From positions 122,511 to 186,510 of the forward strand of contig NZ_NFGZ01000004.1 of NCBI RefSeq assembly GCF_002159175.1: a stretch of 64,000 nt of DNA, given 5' to 3'. Made by a program: the position numbers and the translations under genes. Source of the stretch: Flavonifractor sp. An92 (GTDB lineage Bacteria > Bacillota > Clostridia > Oscillospirales > Oscillospiraceae). Numbering within the stretch: the stretch's first letter is position 1; every line of letters starts with the position of its first letter. Below, piece by piece: positions 61,255 through 64,000 of the stretch. Under the pieces are notes generated by a model. The model was not told the DNA's origin. It made no database searches and was given only the letters and a program-made list of their open reading frames with translations.

Positions 61255-62448
61255 ATGAAAATCGGCATTTATGGCGGAACCTTCAATCCCCCCCATCTGG
61301 GCCACATGACGGCGGCCCGGTATGCCATGGAGGCGCTGGAGCTGGATGAGCTGCTCTTCATCCCGGCGGCGCTGCCTCCCCACAAGCTGCTGCCCGGCGG
61401 GACCCCCGCTCCGGAGGCCCGGGTGGCCATGACCGAAATCCTGGCGGACAACCTCCTGTGCGGCGAGCGGGCCCGGGTCTCCGACCTGGAGCTGCGCCGC
61501 GCGGGGAAGAGCTATTCCTCGGACACCATCCTGGAGCTGCGCCGGGAGTATCCCACGGCGGAATTCTGGTTCCTGATGGGCAGCGACATGTTCCTCACCC
61601 TCCAGCAGTGGCATGAGCCGGGGAAGCTCCTGGCCCAGACCGGGGTGGCGGCCTTCGCCCGGACCAAGTCCGACCCGGTCACCGCCATGGAGGACCAGGC
61701 CCAGCGCCTGCGCAAGACCTACGGCGCCCAGGTGAAGGTGCTCCATCTGCCGGAGGTGGTGGAGATCTCCTCCACCCGGCTGCGCGCCGCCCTGGAGCGG
61801 GGAGAGGGGAGCGAGTTCCTCTGTCCCAGCGTCTGGGGCTACATCCTGATGCACCAGCTCTACGGCACCCACGCGGACCTGACCGCCCTGAGCGACCGGG
61901 ACCTGCGGGCCTGCTCCTACTCCATGGTGAAGGCCAAGCGCCTGCGCCACATCCAGGGGACGGAGGAGGAGGCGGTGCGTCTGGCCCTCCACTGGGGGGC
62001 CGACCCGGAGAAGGCCCGCAAGGCGGCCATCCTCCACGACTGTACCAAGTACCTCAGCGGTAAGGAACAGTTGCAATTGTGTGAGAAATATGGTATCGTT
62101 TTGGACGACTTGGAGCGCCGGGCGGTGAAGCTGCTCCATTCCAAGACCGGCGCGGCCATCGCAAAGCATGTCTTTGGCATGCCCGACGACATCTATGACG
62201 CCATCTTCTGGCATACCACCGGTAAAGCGGATATGACGCTGCTGGAGAAGATTCTCTACACGGCGGACTATATGGAACCCAGCCGGGAGTTTGACGGGGT
62301 GGAGCGCCTGCGTGAGCTGGCCTACACCGATCTGGACGCGGCGGTGCTCTTAGGGTGTGATATGAGCATCGCGGACATGGAGGAGCGGCATCAGCCGGTC
62401 CACCGCAATACATTGGAGGCCAGGAACTGGCTGCGTGACAGAAAGTGA
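61255..62448 (+). CDS. nadD: NadD-YqeK fusion: nicotinate-nucleotide adenylyltransferase plus HD hydrolase
   Basis: 397 residues. Residues 1 to about 195 are NadD, with GGTFNPPHLGHM at 7-18 and the adenylyl-transfer motif EISSTRLRAAL near 172. Residues about 215-397 are an HD-domain YqeK, with HDCTKYLSG near 262 and ILYTADYMEPSREFDG. YqeK enzymes split Ap4A symmetrically. In Bacillus the two are adjacent separate genes; here one reading frame joins them with no stop. ATG 61255 with GGAAAGGG upstream. Confidence 0.93.
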   Translation: MKIGIYGGTFNPPHLGHMTAARYAMEALELDELLFIPAALPPHKLLPGGTPAPEARVAMTEILADNLLCGERARVSDLELRRAGKSYSSDTILELRREYPTAEFWFLMGSDMFLTLQQWHEPGKLLAQTGVAAFARTKSDPVTAMEDQAQRLRKTYGAQVKVLHLPEVVEISSTRLRAALERGEGSEFLCPSVWGYILMHQLYGTHADLTALSDRDLRACSYSMVKAKRLRHIQGTEEEAVRLALHWGADPEKARKAAILHDCTKYLSGKEQLQLCEKYGIVLDDLERRAVKLLHSKTGAAIAKHVFGMPDDIYDAIFWHTTGKADMTLLEKILYTADYMEPSREFDGVERLRELAYTDLDAAVLLGCDMSIADMEERHQPVHRNTLEARNWLRDRK

Positions 62449-62460
62449 GCTAAATAGCGA

Positions 62461-64000
<1,540 letters not shown>

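Overview
The window reads as chromosomal DNA from a strictly anaerobic, spore-forming, GC-rich member of the Clostridia, most like Oscillospiraceae (Flavonifractor / Pseudoflavonifractor / Intestinimonas type). The reasons are a SpoVD-type penicillin-binding protein with PASTA domains, a meso-DAP-type MurE (DNPR), a superoxide reductase / rubrerythrin / Fur-family oxygen-defence cluster, a long Gram-positive SRP RNA next to dnaX, many TTG/GTG starts with strong Shine-Dalgarno sites, and Firmicute gene orders (infC-rpmI-rplT, dprA-topA-trmFO, plsX-acpP-rnc-smc-ftsY). The genus is inference.

Layout. 1-10.8 kb is a division and cell-wall cluster: spoVD-like (cut by the left edge), murE, mraY, ftsW, murG, a short murA, ftsQ, a DUF881 gene, sbp and ftsZ. 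murF, murD, murC and ftsA are not in it. 10.8-12.1 kb is a corA-type transporter behind a 290-base leader that holds two overlapping mini-ORFs and an intrinsic terminator. 12.1-14.6 kb has a GT2-TPR protein and an AGCS symporter. 14.6-15.0 kb is the first copy of a roughly 390 bp inverted-repeat element; the second copy is at 22.0-22.4 kb. 15.0-17.0 kb has a small lipoprotein and the fur-sor-rbr stress cluster. 17.2-20.7 kb (minus strand) has a MobA/ModE-like fusion, a Na/Pi transporter with a candidate Pho box, and trmB. tRNA-Leu(CAG), tRNA-Pro(TGG) and an SDR gene follow. 22.4-23.8 kb is infC-rpmI-rplT with an attenuator and an AUC start. 23.9-25.9 kb is a sigma factor with a membrane partner. 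26.0-31.8 kb is one minus-strand operon: nucleoside hydrolase, a YnjBCD-like ABC importer and an ADP-ribosylglycohydrolase.

32.0-33.2 kb has a CnaB/carboxypeptidase-regulatory repeat protein. 33.4-36.0 kb has the SRP RNA, dnaX and the ebfC-type gene. A GNAT gene, a small FUSC/ArAE-type membrane protein, a DUF362 ferredoxin and deoC follow. 39.1-44.1 kb is a BMP-type nucleoside importer (lipoprotein, double ATPase, two permeases), next to deoC and so consistent with nucleoside catabolism. 44.3-46.3 kb is a Ktr/Trk potassium system. 46.4-52.1 kb is a SpoU methyltransferase, dprA, topA and trmFO. At 52.1-52.7 kb a small AT-shifted insert with an XRE regulator, a divergent small gene and a perfect 15+15 palindrome interrupts the block. 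52.7-59.5 kb is plsX, acpP, rnc, smc and ftsY. 59.6-62.4 kb is rph, an ITPase, yhbY and a nadD-yqeK fusion. An LCP protein runs off the right edge in a 32-base poly-C run.

Most of the window is ordinary core genome. The parts worth a second look are the twin structured repeat elements (terminal inverted repeats, with compensatory changes between copies), the corA leader, the MurA lacking about 64 internal residues, the putative N-riboside uptake operon, and the Pho-box-like triple repeat before the phosphate transporter. Function calls rest on motifs read by eye; no searches were run.
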